Shown here piece by piece: positions 23,945 to 33,584 of a stretch of 64,000 nt of DNA. Location of the stretch: NCBI GenBank assembly GCA_002170485.2, contig NHDZ02000112.1, forward strand, positions 1-64,000. The letters run 5' to 3'. A program made the translations under genes and the position numbers. This DNA is from MED660 sp002691025. Its GTDB lineage: Bacteria > Myxococcota_A > UBA9160 > UBA4427. Position 1 is the first letter of the stretch. Every line of letters starts with the position of its first letter. Below the pieces are notes generated by a model that saw only the letters and a list, made by a program, of their open reading frames with translations, had not been told where the DNA came from and ran no database searches.

Positions 23945-25705
23945 ATGGAAACCAGCGAAGGGAGCAGTGTGGATACCTTGATTCAAGGCGGAACCCTGGT
24001 CGATGGTTCGGGAAGCGCCAAGCGAGAAGCCGATATCCTGCTCGATGAGGGCTTTATTCGTGGTGTCGAAGCTCCTGGGTCGGTGGATATCGCTCAGGTG
24101 GACCGGTGTATCGATGCGGCAGGAATGCTCGTGACGCCGGGCTTTGTGGATCCTCACACCCACTATGACGGGCAGGCGACCTGGGATGCCCGTCTTTCTC
24201 CTTCATCGGAGCACGGCATTACGACAGCCGTGATGGGGAATTGTGGCGTCGGCTTCGCGCCTGTTCGCCCGGGGTCCGAGGACTTCCTGATTGCCTTGAT
24301 GGAGGGAGTAGAGGACATCCCGGGTTCCGCATTGGCGGACGGAATCGATTGGTCGTGGGAGAGCTTTTCCGAATATCTGGATGTGCTTGAGAGCATGCCA
24401 CGGACCATCGAGTTGGCGACTCAAGTCCCGCACGGTGCGATTCGAGCCTATGTGCTGGGTCGTGAGGGTGATGTCAACCGGACGGCAACCCGCCGTGAAA
24501 TCGACGAGATGGCCGCTCTCACCGAGGCCGCGGTGGCGGCGGGAGCCGTGGCGTTCTCCACAAACCGGATTGCCCTTCACGTTTCGACGAATGGAGAGGC
24601 GGTTCCGGGCACCTTTGCGGCCAAAGAAGAGGTTCTTGCCTTGGTGCGAGCCACCCAGGCGGGAGGATCGAATCTGCTTCAGGTTGTCCCGGACGGATTG
24701 ATGGGTGAGAACCCGGACGGATTCCGCGCCGAGGTGGATCTTTATCGTGAGATCAGTCTCGAGACCGGCTGCACGGTTTCATTCACCCTGGCCCAGAACA
24801 ATGTCCAGATCGGCCTTTGGCAGGAACTGCTGGAGAAGTTGGAGCGAGCGAATGCGGAGGGCGCGAAGTTGGTCGGGATGACGGCCAACCGGCCCGGCGG
24901 AATGCTCATGAGCTGGAATAGCTTCAATATCTTCATGGATCGCCCGAGCTATCTCGAGGTGGCGGAGCTTCCCTTGAAAGAGCGACTGAATCGATTGAGG
25001 GACCCGTTGCTCAGAGACCGTATTCTGGCTGAGCCTGTCCAGTCCCCTCTTTTGCAGAATGGTCATCTGATTGTGATGCAAAGTCTCGATGCAACCTACA
25101 TCGTTGATGACGAATACGAATTCGAGCCTGATCCGGCACAGAGTCTTGGAAGAAGGATCCAACGCTCAGGCGAGCCCGCAGAGAAAGTCGTATATGACGC
25201 CATGTGTGAGATTGGTGAGGGATTCCTCCACGTCTACATGGGTAATTATGCGGAAGGTGATCTTGGCGCGGTGGAGCAGATGATGCGTCATGAAGCCACC
25301 TTCATGGGCGGAGCGGATGGGGGCGCCCATGTCACGGTTCTGTGTGATGCGGGCTATCCGACCTTCATGCTTCAGCACTGGGTTCGGGACCGGACTCGAG
25401 GCACACGCTTTCCGGTAGAGGAAGCCATTCGGATGCTGACCCAGGAGCCGGCCGATCTCTATGGATTCTCGGATCGTGGGTTGATTGAAAAGGGACGTCG
25501 GGCCGATCTGAATATCATCGATCTGGATTCGATCAAAATGCATATTCCCCGAGTCGAGAATGATCTTCCGACGGGAGCCCCGCGGCTGCTGCAGAGTGCG
25601 GATGGATATGTGGCGACCCTGGTCGGGGGGCAGGTCACGTTTCAAGATGGTGTGGAAACCGGTGCCAGGCCCGGTGGTATCATCCGGAGCACATCGTCTT
25701 CCTGA
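23945..25705 (+). CDS. N-acyl-D-amino-acid deacylase-like amidohydrolase (copy 1)
   Basis: This 586-residue metal-dependent amidohydrolase carries the metal motif HTHYD in PGFVDPHTHYDGQATWD, the GNCGVGFAP strand whose Cys is a zinc ligand in D-aminoacylase, and a late GADGGAHVTV containing the catalytic Asp. It most likely cleaves N-acyl D-amino acids or related amides. The ATG at 23945 is preceded by n bases, so the upstream context is unclear. It is a paralogue of 53774-55531. Both share GVEDIPG, PHGA(I/V)RAYV and GEPVPGTF-type segments. It lies 122 bases after the GNAT-like gene. Confidence 0.9.
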   Translation: METSEGSSVDTLIQGGTLVDGSGSAKREADILLDEGFIRGVEAPGSVDIAQVDRCIDAAGMLVTPGFVDPHTHYDGQATWDARLSPSSEHGITTAVMGNCGVGFAPVRPGSEDFLIALMEGVEDIPGSALADGIDWSWESFSEYLDVLESMPRTIELATQVPHGAIRAYVLGREGDVNRTATRREIDEMAALTEAAVAAGAVAFSTNRIALHVSTNGEAVPGTFAAKEEVLALVRATQAGGSNLLQVVPDGLMGENPDGFRAEVDLYREISLETGCTVSFTLAQNNVQIGLWQELLEKLERANAEGAKLVGMTANRPGGMLMSWNSFNIFMDRPSYLEVAELPLKERLNRLRDPLLRDRILAEPVQSPLLQNGHLIVMQSLDATYIVDDEYEFEPDPAQSLGRRIQRSGEPAEKVVYDAMCEIGEGFLHVYMGNYAEGDLGAVEQMMRHEATFMGGADGGAHVTVLCDAGYPTFMLQHWVRDRTRGTRFPVEEAIRMLTQEPADLYGFSDRGLIEKGRRADLNIIDLDSIKMHIPRVENDLPTGAPRLLQSADGYVATLVGGQVTFQDGVETGARPGGIIRSTSSS

Positions 25706-25756
25706 ATCACGGAAGAGTGCGTGCCACCTGGAAGGCAAGGCTCGGTTCGACTTCTT

Positions 25757-27091
25757 TCAGTTTCCAGTGTCGTTCAGGATCGGTTCAAGGTTTTTGATCT
25801 GTTGGCCAAGATCATAGTGGTCGACAAGGAATCGGTGACCGGCCAAACGGACTGATTCAGCTTTGGATCGACCTTCTGGTGTTTCAAGCAGCCAATTGAG
25901 CAACTCGGGAATCTCTTCAAGGGGCGCTTCCATCAGATGCTCGCCGGGTTTCAATCCTGGAGGCAGGGGAGAGGGTTCGCTCACGACGAGAGCCTTCTGC
26001 CAGAGGCCACGAATCATGATGCGGTGCCATTCAAAGTAGGCGGCTTCATTCCGGTGGATGTTCAACAGGATCTTTGAGCGCTGTGACAAAGCGGTGGCTT
26101 CATGGGTGGTCAGGGTTGATGAAATGTCACCGACCAGGGGCTCCGCGGCCGTGGGCAGAGCCAAGACGCAGCGGTGACGGGAAAAGACGTCGGCATTTCG
26201 GCTGAAGAACTCCGCTCGTCGCCTGGTCAGAACGCCGGTAAAGGCGATGTCAATGGGACGAGACGGACCTGATTGCGCATGGCCCCAGTCAACGGCGAGG
26301 CCTCGTTTGCGGAGGTCTTCTGTCGTAATTTCCTGATCGCCATTCAGGACGGTTTCAGCTGCCATGTGTCCGACAGGAAGAAAATGCGCGTCGACACCCA
26401 GTTCTCGAAGAAGAGAAGCACTCTGGTAGTTGATGTCAAAAGTCCGTCTGGCTTCTGCCACAAAGGGAAGGCAGGCAGAGAAATGTTTGCTGCCGGGTTG
26501 CTCGGCAAGAAAAAGGTTCGATCGCTTTCGGAAGCTCCGATATCGATCCTGCAGGAAGTGCTTGCCTCTTCCCAGGCTATAGAATTCGTGAGGCGATACC
26601 ACCAGGCTCAGGGACGTATCATCGGGTTCATCGCATTCATTCCGTCTCTCCACATGGAAGCATCCGCTGGCTTGCAGGCCTTGTGAGAGCAGTTCCGCGA
26701 TCTCAGAGTGGAAGAAGTTGCCCTGGCTGTTCACGTACACGCAAATTCGGACCTCGGATCCGGGATGTCCAGCGGTTGTTGGAGCTGCGCTGTGTTTCGT
26801 GACGGATAGAAGGTCCGGGTCGTCTGTTGCCTGAGGTCTGCAGGCGACCCTTCCCAGGACGACCCATGGATTGAAATAGAGGTTCAAGAGTTTTGGCGCC
26901 CAGAGCCCAGCCGGAAGCTGGCGGCCCACGGACCACCAGCTCTGGACTCGTTCACCGTATTCCTTGAGGAGGGAGTAGAGCCGAGTCGCTCGTTGTCGCT
27001 GACGTATGAAGAGACCCAGGGGTATTCGGCCAATCGGCGGAATGCGGAGTATTTGTCGCGCGATGCGTGATGATCTCCAGCTTGTCATCAA
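25757..27091 (-). CDS. glycosyltransferase-like protein, single-domain relative of the 1017-residue enzyme
   Basis: This 444-residue protein lacks a signal peptide. Its body (from about 110) runs parallel to the C-terminal third of the large transferase at 28681-31734: (I)YV(N/S)S(L/Q)GN-F---EIAELL, then LFLAEQPGSKHFSACLPF, FDINYQSASLLRELG and KILLNIHR...YFEWHR...RGLWQKALVVSEPS. The final block is typical of a GT-B acceptor/nucleotide-sugar domain (glycosyltransferase 1/4-like), with EPSPLPPGLKPGEHLME and a terminal helix. It is the last gene of the operon, 10 bases after the GT2 gene. The sugar is unknown. Confidence 0.75.
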   Translation of the reverse strand: MMTSWRSSRIARQILRIPPIGRIPLGLFIRQRQRATRLYSLLKEYGERVQSWWSVGRQLPAGLWAPKLLNLYFNPWVVLGRVACRPQATDDPDLLSVTKHSAAPTTAGHPGSEVRICVYVNSQGNFFHSEIAELLSQGLQASGCFHVERRNECDEPDDTSLSLVVSPHEFYSLGRGKHFLQDRYRSFRKRSNLFLAEQPGSKHFSACLPFVAEARRTFDINYQSASLLRELGVDAHFLPVGHMAAETVLNGDQEITTEDLRKRGLAVDWGHAQSGPSRPIDIAFTGVLTRRRAEFFSRNADVFSRHRCVLALPTAAEPLVGDISSTLTTHEATALSQRSKILLNIHRNEAAYFEWHRIMIRGLWQKALVVSEPSPLPPGLKPGEHLMEAPLEEIPELLNWLLETPEGRSKAESVRLAGHRFLVDHYDLGQQIKNLEPILNDTGN

Positions 27092-27101
27092 TCCAAGGAC
27101 C

Positions 27102-27911
27102 TCATGCTGATTCGATCCATGGGTGGGCTCGGCGCACTTCGTCCCAGACCCGTATGTGTTGCAAGAGAGTATCGGTGGATTGTCTCAGCATGGAACGCGA
27201 GTGGACCCGATACCGGCATAGGATTTCGGGAACAAGAAGTCCATGGAGTTCCGCTTCAACACAGCGGCACCAGAAATCGAAATCTTCCCATCCGGGAGTT
27301 TTCATCTTCCTGTACCCCCCAACCGTCTCCCATGTGTCCCGTCTGAGAAGAGCCATGGCATCGATGTAGTTTCCTCGTGCGAGTCGCTTGGGGCTCCAGG
27401 CATCGGTGCCAATCAGTCCCTGGATGTCGCCGAATTGCTCGATGATCGAATAAGCGAAGTCAGCTTTGCTGGATCCCGCGGCGTGCAGCAAGGCTTCAAG
27501 ACAGCGAGGTCGAAGTTCATTGTCGGCATCGAGAATGAAGACATATTCACTTCGACTCTGTCGAATGGCAGTATTCCGAGTGGCCGGGAGCCCCTGATTG
27601 GTGGTGTGCTTCAGCAAGGAAGAATGCAGGAAGCGAGACTCGTTTGCTTCGAGCCAATTCGCAACGCACTCGCGTCCCGCGTCAGTCGATGCATCGTCTA
27701 CGATGATCAGGCCCAGAGAGGGCAGGGTCTGTGCAGCGACAGAGTCCAGACAAGACTCTATGTAGGCTTCGTAATTGAAAAGACTTACACAGACGGTGAC
27801 CTCGGCTGAAGCGTCTGGGGAATTCTGGAACTCTCTCAGGACTTCAAAGGTGGAATCCTCTTGAACCCCGCTCTGCTTGTCTTCGGGATGAGGGCGCTTG
27901 TCCGATGTCAT
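27102..27911 (-). CDS. family 2 glycosyltransferase
   Basis: This 269-residue GT-A enzyme begins with the GT2 strand VTVCVSLFNYEAYIESCLDSV, the nucleotide-binding VDDASTD, the DXD-type LDADNE and the later GWEDFDFWCRCVEA. About half of its residues match the next gene upstream, so the pair came from a duplication. The ATG at 27911 overlaps the preceding stop by 4 bases. It transfers a sugar to a growing glycan in the cytoplasm. Confidence 0.9.
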   Translation of the reverse strand: MTSDKRPHPEDKQSGVQEDSTFEVLREFQNSPDASAEVTVCVSLFNYEAYIESCLDSVAAQTLPSLGLIIVDDASTDAGRECVANWLEANESRFLHSSLLKHTTNQGLPATRNTAIRQSRSEYVFILDADNELRPRCLEALLHAAGSSKADFAYSIIEQFGDIQGLIGTDAWSPKRLARGNYIDAMALLRRDTWETVGGYRKMKTPGWEDFDFWCRCVEAELHGLLVPEILCRYRVHSRSMLRQSTDTLLQHIRVWDEVRRAHPWIESA

Positions 27912-28693
27912 AGATCCAGCCAGGGGTGACGCGATTGCATTTCCTTCTTGACGCGCTGGTCATTTCGATCTTTGTCGGTTTCGGTGCGGAGCATCGACTC
28001 GGAGTGCAAGCGATACCGGGCGAGCACCTCTGGGATGTGGAGGCCATCTATCCCGGCTTCGACGAGTCGGCACCAGAAATCGTAGTCTTCCCAGCCCCCG
28101 ACATTCATCTTTGAATAGCCGCCGATTCCTTCCCACACGGATTTCTTGATCAATGCCATGGCATCGATATAGTTTCCTGTCTTCAGGAGTTCAGGGCTCC
28201 AACTGTCACTTCCCATAAGGCCCCTGCGCCCTCCGAATTGTTCAATGATCGAATANGCGAAGCCATACGGACTGCTCTTGAGGCTGGCGTACAGGCGGCT
28301 CACGCAGCGAGGATAGATCTGGTTGTCGGCATCCAGGGTGAGGATGAACTCGCTCGGGCTGAGTTCGAAAGCCGCGTTTCGAGAGGCCGCGAGTCCTTGA
28401 TTCTGGATGTGGCTCGCCAGGGCCGCATAGGCAAAGCGGTCGCCGAAGCGTTCCAGCCACTGTTGGGCTCGCTTCGGGCCGGCATCTTTTGAACAATCAT
28501 CCACGATCACGAGGCCAAGGTCGGGAAAGTCCTGCTCGTAGACGCTTTCAAGGGTATCTACTATGTAGTCTTCATATTGGTGCAGGGTGATACAGACACT
28601 GACTTCGGCCAGGCTCGGGTCGCCCGACTCATGAAGCATTTTTCGCGAGAATTTCTCAATCTTCAACGAATCGTCCCGGTCTACTTTATCCAT
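27908..28693 (-). CDS. family 2 glycosyltransferase (paralogue of the next)
   Basis: This 261-residue GT2 shows VSVCITLHQYEDYIVDTLES, VDDCSKDAG, LDADNQIYPRC and GGWEDYDFWCRLVEAG. It overlaps the large upstream transferase by 13 bases and the downstream GT2 by 4. This packing argues for one transcript and translational coupling. One codon contains n. The acceptor and sugar are unknown. Confidence 0.9.
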   Translation of the reverse strand: MDKVDRDDSLKIEKFSRKMLHESGDPSLAEVSVCITLHQYEDYIVDTLESVYEQDFPDLGLVIVDDCSKDAGPKRAQQWLERFGDRFAYAALASHIQNQGLAASRNAAFELSPSEFILTLDADNQIYPRCVSRLYASLKSSPYGFXYSIIEQFGGRRGLMGSDSWSPELLKTGNYIDAMALIKKSVWEGIGGYSKMNVGGWEDYDFWCRLVEAGIDGLHIPEVLARYRLHSESMLRTETDKDRNDQRVKKEMQSRHPWLDL

Positions 28694-31600
28694 GCAAGGT
28701 CTTCCTCAAGGAAGGCGCTCGTCATGGAGACGAGGTCGTAACGGCTCACAAGCTCCTCAAATGCCCGCTGNCGGATGGCTTCGGCCTCGACCTTCCCATC
28801 NTCGCTTTTCAGCAGCCATTCGATCAGACTTGGCATGTCGTCCAGCTCCGCTTCAAGATAGTGCTCTCCCGCGACGAAACCCGGNACCGGCAGGGAGGGC
28901 TCGGTGATGACCACTGTTTTCTGCCAGATCCCCCGTACGACCAGTCGATGCCACTCGAAGTAGGGAAAATCACCACGATGTATATTCAGCTGGATCTTGG
29001 CTCGTTGACCGAATGCCGTAGCATCNGCTCCCGATANAGCAGAGGCTACGTTTTTTGAGAGCGGTCGNTTGGGTGTGGGCATGAAGAAGGCACAGTCGAG
29101 TTCGCTGAATAGATAGCTGTTCTTGGCGATGAACTCGTCGCGCCTTTCCGTCAGAACGGCATTGTAGAAGATGTCGAGAGGGCGTTGACTCCAGTCGTCA
29201 TCGATGGTTCCGGTGTAGGCCTGGAATTCGGGGCGTTGTCCCGCCCGGATCGATGGATCGAGAATGGACTGCTGGTCCTGGTAGGGCTGGAAATCATCCA
29301 CGAAGCCCAGGGGCAAGGCCCGCGCGCGAAAGCCGAGCTCACCCCAGAGAAGGGCTGTGAGCGGATTGATGTCAAGGATTCCTCTTGCAAAGCGCGCAAA
29401 CCACAGGCACATCGAGAAGAACTCACTTCCCGGCTGTTCGGCGACCCAGATGGAACATTGGCGCAGGAATTCCACCTTGAGTCGCTCGGGNCCTCGACCC
29501 AGCAGGAAGAACTCNTGGGGAGCTACTACAATGTGCGAGTCGGCCAGGGGCATTCGTTGATTTTCATCAGCCAGGTACACATGTGCGCCGGCTCGCTTGA
29601 ACCCGTGAGCCAGTAGTTCAGCGATTTCGCGGAAGAACGTATTTCCAAGGCTGCTGACGTATATGGCCACCGAAGCGCCTGCAGGGGTCGAAGAGCTTTT
29701 CTTGAGGTAACGAAGCTCGGGTTGAGAAGGATCGTTGATGTCCAGGGTCTCGAGCTTCTCTTCCATCCTTTCGAAACTGCACAGGGGGACTCCTTCGGCG
29801 GCCCCAAGCTCGAGAAAGTTGCGCAGGGGATCATGGATGTATGAGTCTGCGTAGTTCTCTGCGAGGACCGGGCTGTANAGGNTCTCNTCGAAGCAGCCCG
29901 AAATCCGGATTTTCCGACGGAGCATGGCGCTTTCGGTACGCATGGGGAGGTCATCCCCGTCTTTCCGCGCCAACTCGAGCGCTCGTCGCATCCGATGACG
30001 CCGATTGATCGGGTAGCCCTTCCTNGAGCCTTCGAGGACATAGTGGAACAGGGGCAGGTGCCCACCCGTATCATGCTCCTCGGCATAGAAAACGGGATCG
30101 AAGCGGATGTGAGGAATCCGGCCTTCGTCAGCCCCATTCTTGATGTAGTGGCTGAGAGGGTTCATGCCGAAGGCCGCGACGTCAGGATAGAGACGCAGGT
30201 AGAAGGCGGAATCGAAGAAGGGGTGTGCCCCGCGTCCNTCATGGCCTCCGTATTCGAGATAGTGGATCACGGGGTCGGTATCAGATCCGACCAGCCCCGG
30301 ATTCATTCGCAGGTAGAATTCCCGATCGAAAAGAGGGTGCGGGCTGAAGCCGGAAACTCCTGCTTGTTTCAGGTAGTGCCAACACAGTTTGATTGAGTGG
30401 CCTTTGAGACCAGATTGGAATCGGTAGTAATCGGCATGGAACAGGCCAGAGCGAAGAAGCAGCACCATTTCGTGCAGGCGTCGAGCGAAACGACCCGGCA
30501 GGAGGCTCGTGGTGCTTTTACTCAATATGCTTTCGCTCTTGCGTACGAGCCGCCGTACCAGGGATGGTTTTTCCGCCAAGGGGACTTGACTGCGATCTAT
30601 CTGGAAAGGCCATGGATCCCGCACGAATTCCGGGTGGCCAGGGCGAGCTCGGCCGAATGTTTCGAGCCATGTGTCCTCTCCGGGGCCTTCCTCCTCGTCG
30701 AGTGGGTGCGCTTGGCCGACCACCACTTCTCGTGCAAGGGCGAGGGCCACGCGCTCTCCCGGTTGGTAGTCGCCCGCCGTCAGATAGTCGCAATCATCGC
30801 TACGCTCAAAATCGGCGACACCGGTCCAGCTTCCCCATCGGTTCATGGCCTGCTTTTCGGGTAGAGGCTCCGGCGGATCATCCATCCATTCGCGAATGGG
30901 GCCTGAACCGAACCACGCGTGGTATCGGGAGACAAAGAGGTCGAAGTAGACTGGCCAATTGGCTTCGCAGGGTGCCATGGGATTCCGCGTCCTGGCCGAG
31001 GAGGCTGCGGCGAAATAGGCATTGATGATCGTATTGCCTTCTTGACTCGCCGAGTTTCCGCTGATCGAGAATCGAGTATTGGCACCGTGGGTTCGGTATT
31101 CAAAAAGCGGTTCGTCGATGAAGATGGGTTCGACTTCAAGCATGGAGCGGAGGAAGAAATCCCAATCGCTGGCTAACTCATAGGGGGCGAATCCGCCGAC
31201 CTGTTCGTACAGAGAGCGGGTAAAGAGTGCGTTTCCACTGCTTGTAGCGAAGTTGTTACGAAGGAGTGCAAAGCCGACTGTGGGGCAGCGCGCTGCCTCA
31301 TAGAGCCCATGTCGATAGCCTTTGACGACGTAGGAGTTCTCCGGCAAAGGGAAGCCCGCTGCATCTATCATGCGGGCGCCTGAAAATGAAAGGAAATCAC
31401 CTTGCTCTGGACTGACAGCGAGCAGGCGCTCAAATCGTTCGGGTGCGTATCGATCGTCGGAGTTCAGGATTGAAAGAAGAGCACCTTGTGACTCGGAGAC
31501 GCCCCGGGCTATGGCGCCAGCCGTACCGGTGTTTTCCTGCTCGATGAGCGTAGCTTTTGAGGCGGGCACCTTGCTCAGTGCTTCGCGAATCACGGCCGGG

Positions 31601-31734
31601 CTATCATCGCTTGAGCCGTCATCGACCACGATCAGTTCGATGTCCGAGTAGGTCTGGTTCAGAACCGAGTCGATGGCTTCTTCGATGAAGCGTGCATGAT
31701 TGTAGGAGGGGATGATGACACTGATTCGAGGCAT
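28681..31734 (-). CDS. large multi-domain glycosyltransferase: GT2 plus repeat region plus GT-B-like C-terminal domain
   Basis: This is a 1017-residue enzyme. The first about 250 residues are a GT2 domain (ISVIIPSYNHARFIEEAIDS, VDDGSSDDSP, NSDDRYAPERF). The middle holds tandem 'FD-X-X-FYL-X-X-(N/Y)P' repeats, each followed by a DP--HYL--G motif, typical of large exopolysaccharide or capsule transferases. The C-terminal domain is the same family as the 444-residue product at 25757 (SVAIYVSSLGNTFFREIAELL, WVAEQPGSEFFSMCLWF). So one polypeptide may add two sugars in turn. Several codons contain n. It heads an operon of four transferase genes on the minus strand. Confidence 0.85.
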   Translation of the reverse strand: MPRISVIIPSYNHARFIEEAIDSVLNQTYSDIELIVVDDGSSDDSPAVIREALSKVPASKATLIEQENTGTAGAIARGVSESQGALLSILNSDDRYAPERFERLLAVSPEQGDFLSFSGARMIDAAGFPLPENSYVVKGYRHGLYEAARCPTVGFALLRNNFATSSGNALFTRSLYEQVGGFAPYELASDWDFFLRSMLEVEPIFIDEPLFEYRTHGANTRFSISGNSASQEGNTIINAYFAAASSARTRNPMAPCEANWPVYFDLFVSRYHAWFGSGPIREWMDDPPEPLPEKQAMNRWGSWTGVADFERSDDCDYLTAGDYQPGERVALALAREVVVGQAHPLDEEEGPGEDTWLETFGRARPGHPEFVRDPWPFQIDRSQVPLAEKPSLVRRLVRKSESILSKSTTSLLPGRFARRLHEMVLLLRSGLFHADYYRFQSGLKGHSIKLCWHYLKQAGVSGFSPHPLFDREFYLRMNPGLVGSDTDPVIHYLEYGGHXGRGAHPFFDSAFYLRLYPDVAAFGMNPLSHYIKNGADEGRIPHIRFDPVFYAEEHDTGGHLPLFHYVLEGXRKGYPINRRHRMRRALELARKDGDDLPMRTESAMLRRKIRISGCFXEXXYSPVLAENYADSYIHDPLRNFLELGAAEGVPLCSFERMEEKLETLDINDPSQPELRYLKKSSSTPAGASVAIYVSSLGNTFFREIAELLAHGFKRAGAHVYLADENQRMPLADSHIVVAPXEFFLLGRXPERLKVEFLRQCSIWVAEQPGSEFFSMCLWFARFARGILDINPLTALLWGELGFRARALPLGFVDDFQPYQDQQSILDPSIRAGQRPEFQAYTGTIDDDWSQRPLDIFYNAVLTERRDEFIAKNSYLFSELDCAFFMPTPXRPLSKNVASAXSGXDATAFGQRAKIQLNIHRGDFPYFEWHRLVVRGIWQKTVVITEPSLPXPGFVAGEHYLEAELDDMPSLIEWLLKSXDGKVEAEAIXQRAFEELVSRYDLVSMTSAFLEEDLAWIK

Positions 31735-32054
31735 CTTTTCAGGCTAGGCCTCGGGTTTTCGTGCTGTGACGTAGAAGTCAGATACGCCCTGGAAGAGAAA
31801 AGAGTCATCGGTTCCGGGCGCCGAGTCGATCTGCTTGAGTAGGCTCAGGAGTTTCGCCATCGGCGGAAGATAGCCCGAAGCGCATCCAGAATTCAAATTC
31901 GCTCGTAGCCTGTTGAAGGGGCCTGAATCCGTTGAGTCCGGCTTACCCCGGATTTCTCCATCGGGGATGCTTCTGGTATTTTTAGCAACCGGGGGACTTG
32001 CTGGATCCAATCCAAATCCAGCAAGCTCGGTGATTATTCAAAAGGAGTCCTCAT
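31735..32054. other. intergenic region upstream of the transferase operon and amidase
   Basis: This 320-base divergent region holds a possible short frame (see 31744-31860). The AAAGGAG ribosome-binding site of the amidase stands 6 bases before 32055. I see no clear promoter box. Confidence 0.4.
31744..31860 (-). CDS. short frame, possible fragment of a methyltransferase-like tail
   Basis: This 38-residue frame ends in FLFQGVSDFYVTARKPEA, which is reminiscent of the last strand of class I methyltransferases. It begins at an internal ATG (31860), and its stop lies 9 bases before the large transferase. It may be a truncated remnant of a gene that once headed the operon, or a chance frame. I cannot tell. 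Confidence 0.25.
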   Translation of the reverse strand: MAKLLSLLKQIDSAPGTDDSFLFQGVSDFYVTARKPEA

Positions 32055-33542
32055 ATGCCCACGACCCGCTTTAGCAAAGAAGGCCTGAGAAAGCTCGGAG
32101 CCGAACTGGGTTTCCATATCGAAGGGGAAGAACTTGAGGCCATCGATTCCGTCATTGCGGACCTCGCGGCCGGGTTTGATTTCGTCAAAGCGATGCCTGA
32201 GGTTTCGAAGGCTTCGGTTCCGCCACGTTCTCATCATGTTCCCGCAACCGAGGATAATCCGAATGGAGCGTGGGTCTGCCAGACCACCCTTCGCGAGCGT
32301 GACGAAGGCCTTCTTGAGGGGAGGACCGTTGCAGTCAAGGACAACATTGCGGTGGCGGGGCTTCCCATGGAGGGCGGTACTTCATTCTTGAAGGGGTATG
32401 TCCCTGAGGAGGATGCGACCGTGGTCCGACGCGTATTGGATGAAGGCGCGACCATCCTCGGGAAAGCAGCCTGCGAGTATCTTTCGCTTTCGGCTGGGAG
32501 TCATACCGCAGCCGGCGGCTTTGTGCGGAACCCCCATGATGCTTCGCGCACGGCGGGGGGGTCTTCGTCTGGGTGTGGTGCTTTGGTGGCCTCGGGTGAT
32601 GTGGACCTTGCCATCGGGGGTGACCAGGGAGGATCGATCCGATTCCCGGCCTCTTTTTGCGGCATTGTGGGAATGAAGCCCACCCACGGACTCGTCCCTT
32701 ACACAGGAATCCTCTCGATTGATGCCCATCTGGATCACACAGGGCCGATGACGGCGACGGTGGCCGACAACGCGCTGCTCCTCCAGGTGTTGGCGGGGCC
32801 GGATGGTGTGGATACTCGCCAGCAGGGAGTGCCAGAAGGCGGATATAGGCTCGATGAAAGAGAAGGTGTGGCTGGGCTGCGTGTCGGTGTGGTGACCGAG
32901 GGGTTTCCCGAGGATACGGATCCGGGCGTGGAGGCCCGTGTGAAGGAGGCTGCTGAACTGCTTACGCAGAACGGTGCAGAGGTTGAGGTGATTTCGATTC
33001 CTGAGCATCTCTGGATCGGTGCGGTGGGGGTTCCGCTCTTGCTTCTGGGTGGTTTTGAGGTGGTTCGGGGAGGCGGCTTTGCGACCCATGCAAACATGCC
33101 TGTGTTGTCCGGTCTCCCCGAGGCTTTCGCGCGATGGCCCGACCATGCGGACACGATGCCGGTCAACGTGAAGGCCATGCTGCTTGGAGGGGCACTCTTC
33201 GACAATGTCGAGGGGCGGGGTCTGTACGCCAAGGCACTCCGTCTGCGGTCGGCCGCCATGGCGACATACGACCGGGCGATGGAGAACCTGGATGCCATCG
33301 TTATGCCTACGACTCCGGTCACCGCCCCGAAGCTCCCTTCCCAGGATGCAGATTTCTTTGAGCTCTATGCGGCCGGTGGAGGCGGAATCGGAAACACCAT
33401 GCAATTTGATGTGACGGGCCATCCGGCTCTCAGTGTTCCGTGCGGTAGTGTGGATGGCCTGCCGGTGGGCTGTATGTTGATTGGTCGTTACTGGGACGAA
33501 TCCACACTTTATCGGCTTGGAGCCGCCATCGAAGCGGGGTGA
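32055..33542 (+). CDS. amidase signature family enzyme (copy 2)
   Basis: This 495-residue amidase carries Lys in VAVKDNIAV, the cis-Ser in the GGSSSGCGALVASG block and the nucleophile Ser in GGDQGGSIRFPAS. The long N-terminal helical part and GGDQGGSIR resemble the Rhodococcus-type enantioselective amidases rather than GatA. AAAGGAG lies 6 bases before the ATG. It is distinct from the 1 kb copy, with low similarity outside the signature. It is divergent from the transferase operon and convergent with the CBM/cytochrome lipoprotein. Confidence 0.92.
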   Translation: MPTTRFSKEGLRKLGAELGFHIEGEELEAIDSVIADLAAGFDFVKAMPEVSKASVPPRSHHVPATEDNPNGAWVCQTTLRERDEGLLEGRTVAVKDNIAVAGLPMEGGTSFLKGYVPEEDATVVRRVLDEGATILGKAACEYLSLSAGSHTAAGGFVRNPHDASRTAGGSSSGCGALVASGDVDLAIGGDQGGSIRFPASFCGIVGMKPTHGLVPYTGILSIDAHLDHTGPMTATVADNALLLQVLAGPDGVDTRQQGVPEGGYRLDEREGVAGLRVGVVTEGFPEDTDPGVEARVKEAAELLTQNGAEVEVISIPEHLWIGAVGVPLLLLGGFEVVRGGGFATHANMPVLSGLPEAFARWPDHADTMPVNVKAMLLGGALFDNVEGRGLYAKALRLRSAAMATYDRAMENLDAIVMPTTPVTAPKLPSQDADFFELYAAGGGGIGNTMQFDVTGHPALSVPCGSVDGLPVGCMLIGRYWDESTLYRLGAAIEAG

Positions 33543-33584
33543 CGCCCAGCCAGGTCTTCCTGTTTGTCGCCTTGTTGAGGCTCT

